Positions 21,517 through 33,195 of a DNA stretch of 64,000 nucleotides are shown piece by piece (the first letter of the stretch is position 1; each line of letters begins with the position of its first letter). Both the position numbers and the translations under genes were made by a program. The notes beneath the pieces were generated by a model. It saw only the letters and a list, made by a program, of their open reading frames with translations. It searched no databases and was not told the origin of the DNA. The stretch covers positions 80,679,322 to 80,743,321 of the forward strand of contig CATQJL010000223.1 of assembly GCA_958299035.1 (NCBI GenBank). The letters run 5' to 3'. The stretch comes from Cylicocyclus nassatus (taxonomy: Eukaryota > Nematoda > Chromadorea > Rhabditida > Strongylidae).

Positions 21517-23650
21517 GTAGCATTCAACTAACGCCGCAAGCTGTTAAATTTCTCGGGCTATCGTTAAGTCTCGGGCCATCGTTCTCGCCTTCGCAAAATA
21601 TCAGTGCTTCCACTTGTCGCAAGGTAGTCGGCAGCTTACATAGATTGCGAGATATGCTAAGGTTCAAAGATGCACAAGAAGCTTCCCTTTTGCCAACAAC
21701 GGTCAATTTTTTGCTAATGTCTATACCATTCCCACGTTCTTACTACAAAGAACCAAAACCAGTGCTCTCCGTTGATTCTAAATTCCGTGTGCTTTCGACT
21801 GAAATTGCCAAAGTTTTGAATGGTTTCAAACGCCAGACTAATCTGACGCAAGAAGAATGGCAAGGCTTTAAAGATGTGCTCAGTTTGCTCAATCAAAAAA
21901 CCATCCGCGTCTCAGTTAGTGACAAAGGTGGCGAGCTTCTAATAATGCCGCAGTCCTTAGATCGAGAGATTGCAGAATTGCACCTCTCAGACGCGACAGT
22001 TTACAAGCGGACTCAAAACGAGACTTCCAGATGCAGTGCCAAAAGTTGAACGAAGTCTGGGTTGATGTGGCAAAAGCTGCAGGGCTTGACAAGAAGTTGA
22101 TCGGCAGATTGAAATTGGACAACCCAAACTGTCCAGTCTTCTATCATCTGGTCAAGACTCACAAGTTATCATCGGCCGAGCACCACTCTATGTCACCAGC
22201 TGCCTATAAAATTTGCCCCATAATAAGCTGTGTTGGCGGACCCATTGATAGAATATCATGGTTTCTCAAAAAGATCTCAAGCCAGCTGCTACCAAAGGTG
22301 CCATCGCATTTGTTCAACACTCGTCATTTTATAAAGCAGTTGCGAGATGGGAATATTGAACATAATAGTGCATCGAGTCTTTTGACGTAACATCTTCGTA
22401 CACTAATGTTCAAAACGATGCCGCACTGCAAGCACTCTCCGAGATGCTGGACGTCTACTACAACGATATGGTCACCTTTGGACTTAGCAAAGTGTGCATA
22501 CTGACCCTCATCCAGGAATGTTTGAAGTGTAACATCTTCAAATGGTCTGGGAATTACTACGCCCAGATCAGAGGGCGCTATGGGTCAACGACTTGCGCCA
22601 GCCCTCGCGATTTGTTCTATGAGTAAGATAGAGGAGCCAGTACTAGCACGCTTCCCCATAATGTACTGTCGCTACATCGATGACTGCTGCGTAATAACAT
22701 CAACACAGTCCGAAATGGACGAGTGTTTCGAGCTCTTAAATCAGCAGTCACAGTACATTCGATTCATCAGAGAGACCCCGCACGATGGGTGGCTTCCCTT
22801 CCTGAACGCACAGATACACCTGTCTCGTGCTACGTTTCAAATGAAGTGGTACAGGAAAGGAAGCTCGAAGAATATTCTATACACGCCAAGTCAGCGCATC
22901 CTACAGCAATTAAGTGCGCGGTTCTTCGGAACACGTATCGAACGGCTGTAGAGGTAAGACTCACGGTAGACGTTTCTGCTAGCTGTTTCGATTCAAGACG
23001 TTCCTGTCTGTTTCGATTCAAGACAGGAATGTCTTGAATCGAAACAGCTAGCACGGAAATTGCGCATAGTAACGGCTACACATGTCTAAGGACTCGAAAA
23101 CGACCACAATGTACGATCCGTAGCCAAACTATACCCGACGACAAAACAAAATCCCACTTTGCGTACCTTTCATCTCCGACAGAGTAAGTGCGGCTATAAG
23201 ACAGTACATTGTCCGAGCAAAACCGCAGAATGATGTTATGCTGGTGAATATCTCAAATGGAAGCAGTTAGTGCGAGACAGGTTATACGACGTAAAGTGTA
23301 TATCATAGCGATGTATTGTTTGCCCACACGGAAAGGTAGGAGATTGCGCGAAGTGGGGAGTTGTAGAAGTAGCCCTACCCATATAAAGACGTGACACACG
23401 AGTGACACTTAGTGCCGTCCGTCTACAACATCAGTGTGCGGCTACCGTCCAGTACTTCGGTGCGGACTACTAACATCAATGTCACGGTGAATCGAGGGTT
23501 GGTTTCTTCTTCGAAGTGCGTCCCAGTACGTTGTGCATGGGAAAACGTCTTGACTCGATGAGTACGGGAATGGCGTTTGGCGGCGTAGTCTCACAGATCA
23601 AAACTGCAATCTTCTTTCAGGCCTCCGAAGAAGAGCTGGGCTCGGCAAAA
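21489..23650 (+). pseudogene. PLE reverse transcriptase copy, frameshifted
   Basis: N-terminal linker (SLGPSFSP, 21489-22040), RT beginning (NCPVFYHLVKTHK, ISCVGGPIDRISWFLKKISS, 22031-22390), motif A FDVTS.YTN (about 22378), motif B MGQRLAPALA (about 22580) and motif C YCRYIDDCCV (about 22664). At least three frameshifts. It is then broken by a hairpin insertion at 22977-23053; a decayed tail follows to about 23650. The RT catalytic YIDD is retained, but the protein is not intact. Confidence 0.8.
22977..23053. repeat. Long hairpin inside PLE RT/linker
   Basis: A 77-bp near-perfect palindrome: GCTAGCTGTTTCGATTCAAG pairs with the same sequence inverted, with an inner stem TTCCTGTC/GACAGGAA. 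It looks like a small foldback or a local templated inversion, because the loop repeats TTTCGATTCAA. Confidence 0.85.
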
Positions 23651-25416
23651 CACTCTACACATTTAAGTTGTTTCGGCTTCTTCAAAATGGTGTCATATTT
23701 TCGACAATTTTTCTCGACTGCTAGTTTCACTGCAGCTTAGCAGTACTTCGAAATTTAGAATTTAAATTTAGCTAAGAAATTTCGCTGATGTAAGAATGGC
23801 AATCGCCTAGTGTATTCGATATGGGAGGAATATCGAAGATGTAAAAGCGTAAGGCAACACATCATGATATTACTTCCGATGGCGAAGTTTTGGTCAAGAG
23901 AGCCAACCGCGCAGCGGAACGCAAGTGATTCACTGCTCGCATTCTAAGAGGAAAAAGTCAGATATCTGATTTTCGTAGGGCTGTACTGCATCGCTGCAAA
24001 ACGAAACAACTGATAAACAACTGTCATTATGAGATAAGCCATCAGCCGGTCTGTATCTTTCAGTGCAAAACAAAATAACCGCAAATACTTTTGAGTGCAT
24101 TTATGTGTGCTAAAGATGTTAGACGTACCAATTAGCCTAGGAATTCTGCTTCCGAAATCTCATTGAAGTCTCACACACTCGACAAAAGTGCACATCTAGA
24201 TCAACAACCGTCAGTAATTTTAAATCTTTCGTGAATCTTTTTGTAATGCCATCTGTACAGCCGTTATAATTTATTTGTACTTTAGAGAAGTCCTATTATT
24301 ACTGTGCAAAATCTGATGTTTTTTTGTAAATTGTGAATTTTCTTATGACATTATGTATAGTAGCAAAAAATGAGAAATGAGGGTCGTATCTGGGTCGTAT
24401 CCGAATTTCTTTGGAGCTGTCGGAGCTTGTTGGCTGCAATTTTGCTGTAATACGAGGCCATCCTGTAGCTTCTACCATGAAAATTTCAAGCTGTTTTATA
24501 AGTTCTCCGATAAGTTACAAAATTTTAAGCTTAAAAATCCCAGTTTTGCTTTTTAGGATCGCATCTAAATTTGCGAGAGTCGCAGATTTTTTCGAGCTCA
24601 CTGCTCCTTAATGGCTGAAACTATTTCTGTGGATAGTCTGGGCACTATACTACAACCTGTTCGTTGCAGCCTCTCAGTCTTTCTCTGGCCTTACTTACGA
24701 ACTTTCATGTGCTCATGCACTTTTTTGATATCGTTCTGGATGGCAGGGAGCGGATTTTTTTGCAGGAAAATCTATATAGGAAATGGGAAATGAGCTTTTT
24801 AGTCGAAAACATTCTTTTAAGTTTCAAAGATGTCGTTTTTTTTCTCTCTGCAAAAAATGGTGTCTCGTGCAGGGATAGAAAACGAGACTATAGTTCTGGA
24901 AATCAGAAAGTCCTAGACTATAGTAATAGTCTAGGGCTTTCTAATTTCCAGAACCATAGACAATATTCTAAAAGAACCATAGACAATATCTATCGGTACC
25001 ACGGAAACATGAATGAGTTATGCCGAATATTTATAGATGATAGAAGAATTTATTAGCTGTCACTTGAAAATGAGTTATTAATATTCAATTATAATGACTA
25101 GAGTGAACCGTTCCGTAATGCTGAATTTATTTTTGGGTTCTTACTATATCCTCATTTTCAAGCGTCTAGGTAGAGAACAGCTTAAATATCATTCAAATCA
25201 AAATCGATGTTCTGCTTCGTCAGACGATTTCCTTTCCATCCATATTTTCCCGAACATAATAAACACAGCTAAATATTTGTGAAATTTTTTGTGAGATTTT
25301 GAGAAGTTAAGCATCACTCGCACGCATTATTTCCCAGTTTGTAAGTAGTTATTTTTTTCTGAACCTATCATTTGACTAAGGTCCATTGGCAGGTAAAAAA
25401 AGCGAAAAAAGTGGGC
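23651..25416. other. Unassigned DNA
   Basis: AT-rich. The longest frame (130 codons at 24664) crosses the hairpin at 24888-24959 and has no motif, so I do not call it. No gene recognised. Confidence 0.4.
24888..24959. repeat. Hairpin, 72 bp
   Basis: 'CTATAGTTCTGGAAATCAGA' pairs with 'TCTAATTTCCAGAACCATAG', and the inner parts CTAGACTA and TAGTCTAG also pair, with a short loop. Two or three mismatches. Confidence 0.8.
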
Positions 25417-25497
25417 AGGGGAGGGGAGGGGGTAGATGGGGACGGGGGGAGGGGGTCGTACGGGTGAGTAACTTTAAGAAGGGGGGGGGGGGGTGAG
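25417..25497 (+). repeat. G-rich tract, possible G-quadruplex
   Basis: Successive runs of four or more G (GGGGAGGGGAGGGGG, GGGG, GGGGGG, and a run of about 13 G). This satisfies the four-G-run pattern several times over on the plus strand. Similar tracts lie at 28261-28302 and 59373-59431. Confidence 0.6.
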
Positions 25498-25986
25498 GAT
25501 CTCGGATCGCATCAACACGCTCGACCTTGCTGTGATCTCTGCGGCCGAATGCCCCGAAGATTCCAGCGTCAGGCTGCCCTTCCAAAGAAAGGCATGCGAC
25601 AAGCCGGCTGAGAAACGCCCGTCACATCAAGTTTAGACATTTCTTCTGAAGAATACGGATAAAGGTAGGGGCAGATCCCGGGCCAACGCGCACTTGGGCT
25701 CGACGAATGCGAACAGTGGACAAGGGTTACGTCTCTGCAAGGTGAACGGAAACGGCTCGGCTAATTTCCCGGAGACAGCGGTCCAAGGCTTCACTCGGTT
25801 TAGCCACCATCAATACGAACCCGATGGGTTAAGCCTACCCTGGGTAAGTCACCCTACAAAATACCGCCATACCGGTATTCACGCAAAAGCTTCATTAAAT
25901 TAGCTTACTAGTACTGATAGCTACGAAAAAGCTCACCTGAAACTTGTGGGTTTTGGTACTCACTATTCGTGGGTTCGCCATACCTC
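25498..25986 (+). other. Unassigned, with a moderately GC-rich open frame
   Basis: The frame 25694-25903 (starting MGSTNANSGQG, containing ANFPETAVQGF and ending AKASLN) has balanced, protein-like composition, unlike its AT-rich surroundings, but no recognised family or gene structure. It may be a fragment of an unrecognised transposon. Confidence 0.25.
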
Positions 25987-26191
25987 CTCAGATAATCGCC
26001 GGGGGCAGACAGCCATGCGATTTTTGGGCGAGTGGCACTGGAAAAATAGTTAGCTGATTCCTTGCGGTCCGCTTGCAGAAATCTGGAAGAACATTGGCCA
26101 ATTTTTAGACGAATGCTCGGAGAACATTTGCGGTTTCTTATAGATTAATTGCGGCGCAGTGGGCGCATTATCGCGGGACTCTCCGCGAGAA

Positions 26192-28351
26192 TCTATATCT
26201 TGCTATAATATAATCTGGTAACTGCCAAAGCGATGCGACGGGGGTACTCTCCTCCCCATATGCTTTACTGTTGTGCTAATTGTTCTCTTACAGTGTTAAC
26301 AGCAAATTCGAGGGTAGTGTAGATTATATGTCATACAAAAACTAACTGCGGCACATGAACTAACAAGGATGTGCAGAGAAACGCTCCGCCTCGCCGAGAA
26401 AGTAATGGTGAACGCATGCACTCAATTAGGATTCATATGGTTTGCATGACAGCGACATAGTTGACGGCATTTGTACTTGGTTTCCAGACTGTATGCACTT
26501 TAAGCGCAACTTATAGAGCTTTCTCTGCATGGAAAGTGCAAATATGAGTAATGTCGGCAAATCGTCAAAGATCACCCCCTCAGTTCCAAAGGACATGAAA
26601 CAAGGGATCAAGTGCATGTCATGTACAAACCTCAAACAACAACGTTCGGGAAACATTGATTCCAGACTGCCAAGTTAGTGCAAATGTCTGGCCACCGTTG
26701 CTAATAACTTGGAAACTGCCGCTTTTGCTTCCTACCCTGTCTAATGCTTCCTACATAAAAATAATTTCCGAGAAGAAGTCATGATTTTGAAAGCATTATG
26801 TAGTTTAGTTGAAATAGGGTGATTAATCCAATAATTTTACGGGAATTCGCTGAAATTTCACTCTTGAGTGTTTTTACTTTGCGAAAATATTGCTTTTGCC
26901 TCTGGAAACAAAAAGCAGTTAGCCGCGTTTTGTTCGAAGAAAAGAACAGTCACTTGATGCGGCATTACAATTTGCTAAACTTCTAGGATTCAATGCTGAA
27001 TGTCACAAAAACCTGCTAGATACTTTTGGGTGCTTCTACCTTGTGAAAATATTGTTTTTGCCTCTAAAGGCAAGTGAGCAGAGGGAGCTCGGTATGCTGG
27101 AAGGACCCAAGAACTCCATGGAAACACTTGCCAGCTAGATTTTGATGTCAAATTTCACCGCAACTTGTTGAACATTCGTTTTTGGCTCTTCTACTTTGTG
27201 AAAATCCTACTCTGTAAAAAACAACAGAGCAGAGGGAGCAAGCCTTTAGGGAAGAAAAAGACTCAGTGAGCTTATGCGGTAGGACACTTTTGATATGATT
27301 CTTTAGGTTCAGCGGTGAATCTCACAAGCTGCTTGAGATCCGCGCCGCTTACTTCGCAGAAATCGTACTTTTGCTTCTAAAAGCAGAAGAAGCAAGGGGA
27401 GCTTGATCTTGGGGGAAGGAAGACCCAGAGGCTTCATGCGGCAGGACATTTTTGCTAGGCATGTCCAAGAATATGCTGTCCAAGAAAATGCTTTAAGCGA
27501 GCTCTGGTCTCGCTTTAAGAAATGACCGTTTCTTAGCGAGACAGATAAGGAGAGTATTGGACTGTGCATGATTGCGAAGGTCGATGTGTTTGCGGCCGTT
27601 GCACAGTTCCTGAGTGTCAGCCTGAGTTTTGAGTTGTATCAGCTGTTCTACATACTAGATGACTGCTGAGGTGGTCTCCATCTCTAGAAGCTGTGTTATC
27701 TGGGGTAGGGTGTTTGCAAGAAGAACAACATAGTTAATTTGGAATTCACCAAGTGTCTAAAGTTTCTTTGAGAGTATGATCTTGCTTCGACTACTACTTA
27801 CCGCCAGAGATAGAGAAAATGGAAACTTAGTCTCTTGCAATTCTTAGTTGCATGCAGACTTTATCAATGATCTGCTCCAACCCACTACTAGCGACCCCTA
27901 GGGTCGCTAGTATCTATAAAACTCAATCTTTGTAAGTGGGTTCGTTTGTTCTTCGTTATAAAAACGCCCGCCAATAAACCGATTAAGCTGCAACTTTGCA
28001 CACATATGTTCGACCCCGGAGGCGGTTTAGCGCTACTTTTTGCGGCGATTCGAAGGGCCATTCTATCGATTTATTGATTTTTGGCATAAGAATGAGTTCG
28101 TGACATCGGCTAACAACTCATTTCCACGATCTCGTGTCAATAGCAGTAGGGTTCATTCGATTTTCGCGGTAAGAATGGTGCGGTGATTCAAGACGAGTCT
28201 ACAGCGGGTGAGTTACTTTGATTTGAAACCCCTTGCAGCGCAGCATAACGGCTAGGTGAGAAGGGGAGGCGGGGAGAGGGGAGGGGAGGGAAGGGAGTGG
28301 AGTAGGATCAGCTGAAGCCGCGACCCGGGCTAGACCGGGAAAAGCAGCTAG
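26192..28351 (+). mobile_element. Helitron, 2160 bp, inserted in the SL element
   Basis: Starts TCTATATC after A and ends with hairpin CCCGG-gctaga-CCGGG, spacer and CTAG (28348-28351) before T. Comparison with the 62713 copy shows the host joined exactly at A|T with no duplication, the Helitron hallmark. No Rep/helicase frame seen. Contains internal Helitron-like termini near 27908-27914, suggesting two elements in tandem. Confidence 0.9.
27914..28351 (+). mobile_element. Possible second, nested or tandem Helitron
   Basis: TCTATAAAACTC after A (27913) has the AT-rich 5' end and 'ccgattaag..tttgcacacata' block typical of nematode non-autonomous Helitrons. It shares the 3' terminus at 28351. 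Just before it, a palindrome (ACTAGCGACCC/GGGTCGCTAGT, 27888-27912) ends in CTAG, like another Helitron 3' end. Confidence 0.5.
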
Positions 28352-28452
28352 TATGCAAAATCACTGAGGGTCGCACGGCCCTGTGAAGGAGACCGCACAG
28401 CCCTTAGGTAGCTTCCGCTAAAGAAGGTACCCCAAACTCGGGTAATTAAACC
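28352..28452 (-). ncRNA. SL1-like spliced-leader RNA gene, copy A, 3' end cut off by the Helitron
   Basis: The leader lies at 28452-28431 on the minus strand: it begins GGTTTAATTACCC, continues GAGTTTGGG, 20 of 22 matches to nematode SL1, and GT follows directly. Downstream are a stem (GGTACCTTC/GAAGCTACC, imperfect), a second stem, and GATTTTGCAT as a weak Sm-like site. The 3' hairpin lies on the other side of the Helitron (26191-26166). The SL RNA role is to donate its leader to mRNAs by trans-splicing; this copy should be dead. Confidence 0.65.
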
Positions 28453-28708
28453 ATCACAATCTGCGACATAGAGTCTCATCTTTGCTCAACGTATGCCCGA
28501 AACTATGTTAGAAGAGTCCGAGCGCTTGGTGAAGGTTCGGTCGTTGAAAGAAATTGTTTGCCAAGCGATGTGCAGAAAATGCTGTATTGAGATTATGCGA
28601 CAGTAAAGGAAGTACCGCCCTCTGAAGTTTGGCTACGCCCAAAATTCTGCTGACCGCCTGCAGAAAAGTGCAAGTTTGCGGTCCGCCTGCCCCCTGCGAT
28701 TATCTGAG

Positions 28709-29107
28709 CAAGCACAGAAGGAAAATTGCAATGGATATCAAAAGGAGTATGGTCTCTCTTTAAGCGTTAAACTTTATGAAGCAGCAATGGCTATAGACAG
28801 TAGCATTAGGTTGTAAAGAAAGTTCCCTAGCATTTTTGAAACTTTTATTTTCTGATGCATTTTTTTGGCGCTCGATCGGACTCTGACAACAAGATTTTTA
28901 TACAGTTCAGTAGAGTAAAGCATCAAATTTTCAGAATCGCTTCCGATTGTTATGAACATCAAATCATGTTTGATCTGCACATTAAAAAAGAAAATCTTTT
29001 CAACCATAAAAATTTCACAATTTTCCTTTCTGCTGTCATTTTACTGTGCAATGCCAAGAATTTCGTCCAAATCATAGGTAATGAATGAGGAGCCTTTCAC
29101 TTTTAAC
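28709..29107. other. Unassigned AT-rich DNA
   Basis: Short frames on both strands without motif. No repeat relation noticed. Confidence 0.4.
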
Positions 29108-30868
29108 CAGGTCAAGCGAGAAGTGTGGCGAACGATCGCTAGTTACGACCCCCCCCCCTTATTGCTGTCTCAATAAGACCCCCTGAACATTACTTGAAGG
29201 CCCTGTCAAAAATAACGGGCAACATATCCATGAATGTCAATTAACCCATGTAAACAATGTTTGAGCGAATGCTGGAGTTTCAAGAAAATGGTCACCTGAG
29301 TGAAATCGCCATTTTCCAGCATGATCAAATTTGTTTCAAAGGTGAAGTAGCTAGCTGTCTTTGCTCAAGACAAAGCTCTACTCCTTCTTTGGCCACTTCA
29401 GAAATCTTCGCTCCAAAACACCTCCTGACTTTGGAATTAGAAGCCAACCAAAATCTTGTTTTTCCTTCATTTCGTTTCTAATGGCTGTGTTTTCACCAAA
29501 TATTACTCAGAGCTAACAAGGAAAGGATACTTAGTCGAAAGCACCAATCCAAATGAGACATATATCATCTTAAAGCGCTTGAAACGCTGATTTCAAATCT
29601 GCGGTTTCTACCTGCGGAGCGGTTTTGCAGAGGGGGTTATGAGGGGTGTTTCCCTCTAAAGTCGAGGCCCCCTCACCATGTCTCCCCTACCTATAAGCAC
29701 TGTAGAGAAGTACCAACTGGTGGCAACTGGCTTCATGGTAAGTAACTTGAATGAAGATTAAGTAAAGACCATAATACTCTTATTACTTTGGTTTTTTAAC
29801 ACTTCTATAGCATCAATATCATTACAAATTTCAAGCTTTAGAGCTTCAAAGCCATTTGAAAGCTCAATTTTGCAAAAACTGAGACAAAGTTGCATGCGAA
29901 GAGGACTAAGACCTTGACACCCTCCTTAGCAAGCACGTCACTTACTGCTAGGTCAGTTGCCACCAGTTGGTACTCCTCTACAATGCTTATAGGTAGGGGG
30001 AGAAATAGTGGAGGGCGCCTCAACCCCAGAGGAAACACCCCTCATAACTCTCTCTACAAAACAGCTCCGCAGCTAAAAAATGCAGATTTGGAATCAGCGT
30101 TTCAAGCGCTTCAAGGTGATATATGTCTCATCTGGATTGGCGCTTTCGACTAAGTATCCTTTCCTTGTAAGAAGACGAATCAGGCTCAAATTACTCCTAT
30201 AAAATCAACGAGGTCTAGGCTATCGATTCACTTAAATAGCGTTGGCTAAAAATGTTTTTTTTTTCAATATAGTTAATGGGGTGTGGCACTACCCCTAAAA
30301 AGCTGTGGCTGCCACAGCTTTTTAGGGATGGTGCCGCACCCAATTAAGTACCTTCGAACAGATCAAATAGCTGCGTTTTTCATATCGCTGTTACTGATTA
30401 ACCTTCTTCTTCATATAGCAGAAATTTCATTTGAAAACATTTCTTCAATAGTAAGACATAATCGTTTTCCTTACCTATGCAAATGTAAAATACTGATAAA
30501 ATACTGCGAAAATATTGGGAGTAACATGCGATGTCTGCGCTACTACGTGAATCGCAAGGAAATGCGACAAGAATGTATATGTTCAATAGCCCAAACCTCG
30601 TAATCTAAATTAGAGTGATTTGAGCGTGATTGGTCTTCTCTAGCCTGAGATAATGAAAATGCAACTTGTGACAAGCGAGATTTTGACTTGCTAATTCCTT
30701 GATTTGGAGGTCATTTGAAGTAGGATTCCTAATGTGAGAAAGAAAGTAGTTCTTTGTATTAAGCGCAGAGAGAAGTAGTTAGCTTACCTTTGAAACAAAG
30801 TAACATGTTTGAAAGCGACCATCTCACTTAGGTGGTCCTGTGTATGGAAACCTCAAATTCGCTGAAAC
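29108..30868. mobile_element. hAT-like foldback element, left copy
   Basis: Starts CAGGTCAAGCG. It consists of two head-to-head halves around a hairpin at about 30276-30340, each half related to 3617-4200. It is interrupted by a Harbinger MITE (29517-30167). Its right end was lost in a deletion at 30869. The 8 bases before it (CTTTTAAC) match 7 of 8 with the inverse of those flanking the end at 43247, as expected if both ends derive from one insertion. Confidence 0.75.
29517..30167. mobile_element. PIF/Harbinger-like MITE, 651 bp
   Basis: CAAGGAAAGGATACTTAGTC ... inverse ending CTTTCCTTG, flanked by TAA (29514-29516, 30168-30170). The uninterrupted site is visible in the hAT copy near 4030. 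The right-hand copy of this MITE (44397) is cut by the palindrome boundary. Confidence 0.85.
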
Positions 30869-30874
30869 AGCCTA

Positions 30875-31194
30875 ACCGTTTGAAACAAAAATGGTTTATC
30901 AAAATTGACAAACCGAAGAGGCTGAATACAACAGAAATATGAGAACAATAACAAGAGGAATGAAAGGCTGCAAAGAATGAGCAAAGGAAAAACAAAGATC
31001 AGATCACAATCGAACGAATCAACAGCCTGAGGCCGGCAACCTGAGATATGGTGCAGCGTATGCCTCACAGCTACGCCCTATGGTCTTATACACTCAATAA
31101 AAAAAAACTAGACTGCTAGAAAAACCTAAAATATGTAACTACTTCAATCTAACCTTATCCTAACCTAAGTAAGCATGGCCTTGGCTTAGCTACA
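30875..31194 (-). repeat. Ty3-like 3' LTR, inverted copy
   Basis: Mirror of 40901-41211. On the minus strand a polypurine tract (AGGGGGGACA) directly precedes TGTAGCTAAGCC. The LTR end is not defined because the deletion junction follows (30869-30873). Confidence 0.6.
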
Positions 31195-31237
31195 TGTCCC
31201 CCCTGAACATAAGTGTCTTCCCGACACTTAGTAGGGT

Positions 31238-32279
31238 CTATAGTGATATCCCCGGTCGCTTCCTCGTCTGTGTCCCCAACCTAGATGTCGATACTGTGAC
31301 CGCGTCCTGGCTCCAGTCCTCGTAGTTTTCTGCCTGGTCCGTTTGGTGCGTGTCCTCTTCTTCCAGTTGAACTTCGATCATGTAATCGATATCCATATCC
31401 ATCACGTGAACGATTCCCATACTGGTGACGGTCCGCTTCACGATGTCTGTTCTCCTTCTGCTCATGTACCTGTGTGAGCGGCTCTAAGGGCATGTCCCCT
31501 TTTACGTAATCCAGCAGCGTGCTCAGGAAATCCCAAATCATCGTGCGTAGATATCCTGTCCATTCATTTTTCCAACCGTGTTCCTACAGCAAGTGCTGGC
31601 TCGGTCACAGAGGGGGCTTGCGGTATCTTCGTTACGACGTTCGCTCTAGTGGCGTACACGGCTTCTCTCACTGTGTTCATCAAGTCAATCACTTTCAATC
31701 GCATCGCTTCTCAGTTAGCTTCACCTCGTGGTGGTGCAACCGCGACAATCTTGGAGCCTCCTCGTGCTGCGTTGGTGAAGGCCATGCTGAGCCTCATCCA
31801 CTCTCCTTCAGATGGCACTTCATTGCACGTAGATCTGATAAAAATTATGTTGTGGGGCTTTTGGACTTCCCGCAGCTTCTTGCAGATATCCGACAGATTC
31901 TTATAGATGAATGGCGTAGTGTTTTCCCCAAACTGCACTGCGTGCTTGAACCATGTGAATCCTTGGGGTAACAAGAATATAGCCTATTCCTTCTTCTTTT
32001 CGACTCTGACATCTGTCCACGAATTTGTTACTGCAAATCGATCACCTTCGTTCATCAAAGAGTTTACTTGGTCGATCTTTAATCCCGAGTTGCCATCGTG
32101 TCGCATTAATAAACTGCTGCCATCGTGGTGCATCAAATCCCGCATTGTATGTAGACAGTGGCGTTTGAAGTAGACGTAGGCTCTGGGATCTTCTGGGATC
32201 TCGAGGTTGTTACAAAAATGTAGTTCTTGTCCCTCATCAAAAAATTCCTTTTGTCGGCATCTCGTTCTTGTTCGAAGAT
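31238..32279 (-). pseudogene. Ty3-like element: region after integrase, inverted copy
   Basis: Mirror of 39814-40857 with the same frames and nearly the same residues. See that entry for the description. One visible difference is Ser versus Asn in the Arg-rich part. Confidence 0.6.

Positions 32280-32323
<44 letters not shown>
32280..32323. repeat. TA microsatellite, left arm
   Basis: About 21 TA units next to the MITE insertion; the right arm has about 16 (39780-39812). The 8-bp length difference agrees with the offset of flanking homologous positions. Confidence 0.9.
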
Positions 32324-32324
<1 letters not shown>

Positions 32325-33190
32325 GGTGATCCAAAAGTAATGGGGCACCTAAAGAATAAGTGCAGGTTTTTCAAACAGAAAAGCTAATTGGAAGTCCAAG
32401 TTTTGGCAGATGTTAGTACATAACAAAGCCTTCTGATCGAGGTCTATAGTTGGGCACGGTCACAGGGCGTTATTTTTATAAGCGCTTGAAATTTTAGCTT
32501 ATCACTTCTAGTAATTTTGAACTTTGAGCAGCAGCGCAGCAGTAGAACAAGTGTGTCTACCAAAGATATCTGCGCGGCAATGGGTGAGGGGACTGCCACC
32601 AAATCCACGATAGCTCGGTGGTCCCAAGGCTTTAGAACAGAAGCTATAGCATTGGGTATCAGGAGACATATTACTTAATCTTTCATCAAGGTAATCAAAT
32701 AAACTCAATCTTAACAGTTGTTTTCTAGTAGTGCTTTTTACGCTCTATTCATATATATGCAAACTACTTCGACTACTCTCATTTTCACAAAATTGTAGGT
32801 CAAAACATGGATTTTAGTCTGAAAATCTGCGCCATACACAGTACTTTTTCGAATAAAGTGCCTATTTTGTACGAAATAATGGGCAGTTTTTGAATAGTCA
32901 AATGTTCATTAGAAAGAGCTTGGAAAGCTCTTTCGAATGGTGTGCCATATGTCAAGGGACTTCCAGGTGCAGCAGCATAAATTCGGATGGCGTTCAAAAA
33001 AGTCTGTCTGACTTCTTTAAAGCGCCGCTCAAAGGAATGTCGATGAGATGCTGCAAGATGCTGTCAGGATAACCTGCGCAGGTCACTTTATACAAAAACG
33101 TTCAGAATGCTGGTCGTTCATAGCTAATCAGAAAAAAATCTTGAAAAATGTTTAACAAAATCAATGTGCCCCATTACTTTTGGATCACCC
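32324..33190. mobile_element. Mariner-type MITE, 867 bp, left-arm copy
   Basis: GGGTGATCCAAAAGTAATGG at one end and its inverse ending GGATCACCC at the other, flanked by TA. An equally long copy sits at the mirror position 38913-39779, so it inserted before the palindrome formed. Internal frames are not transposase. Confidence 0.9.
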
Positions 33191-33195
33191 TAATA

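Larger units (their letters stand above)
25987..28708 (-). mobile_element. SL-RNA-bearing TIR element, copy A, split by a Helitron
   Basis: Ends CTCAGATAATCGCCGGGGG (25987) and CCCCTGCGATTATCTGAG (28708). Removing the Helitron 26192-28351 leaves 562 bp, collinear with the 588-589-bp copies at 47779 and 62713. On the minus strand it carries an SL1-like RNA gene (28452 downward). Flanking dinucleotides (TC and CA) do not match, so the target duplication has decayed. Confidence 0.85.

Noticed and set aside
24664..25056. 130-codon frame
   Set aside because: Passes through a 72-bp hairpin, AT-rich composition, no motif.
30283..30603. Frames of 106 codons at 30283-30603 and 44281-43961
   Set aside because: They run through the hAT hairpin and are identical only because they lie in palindrome arms; no motif.
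31519..31971. 150-codon frame and its mirror at 40576-40124
   Set aside because: Antisense shadow of the region after the Ty3-like integrase.
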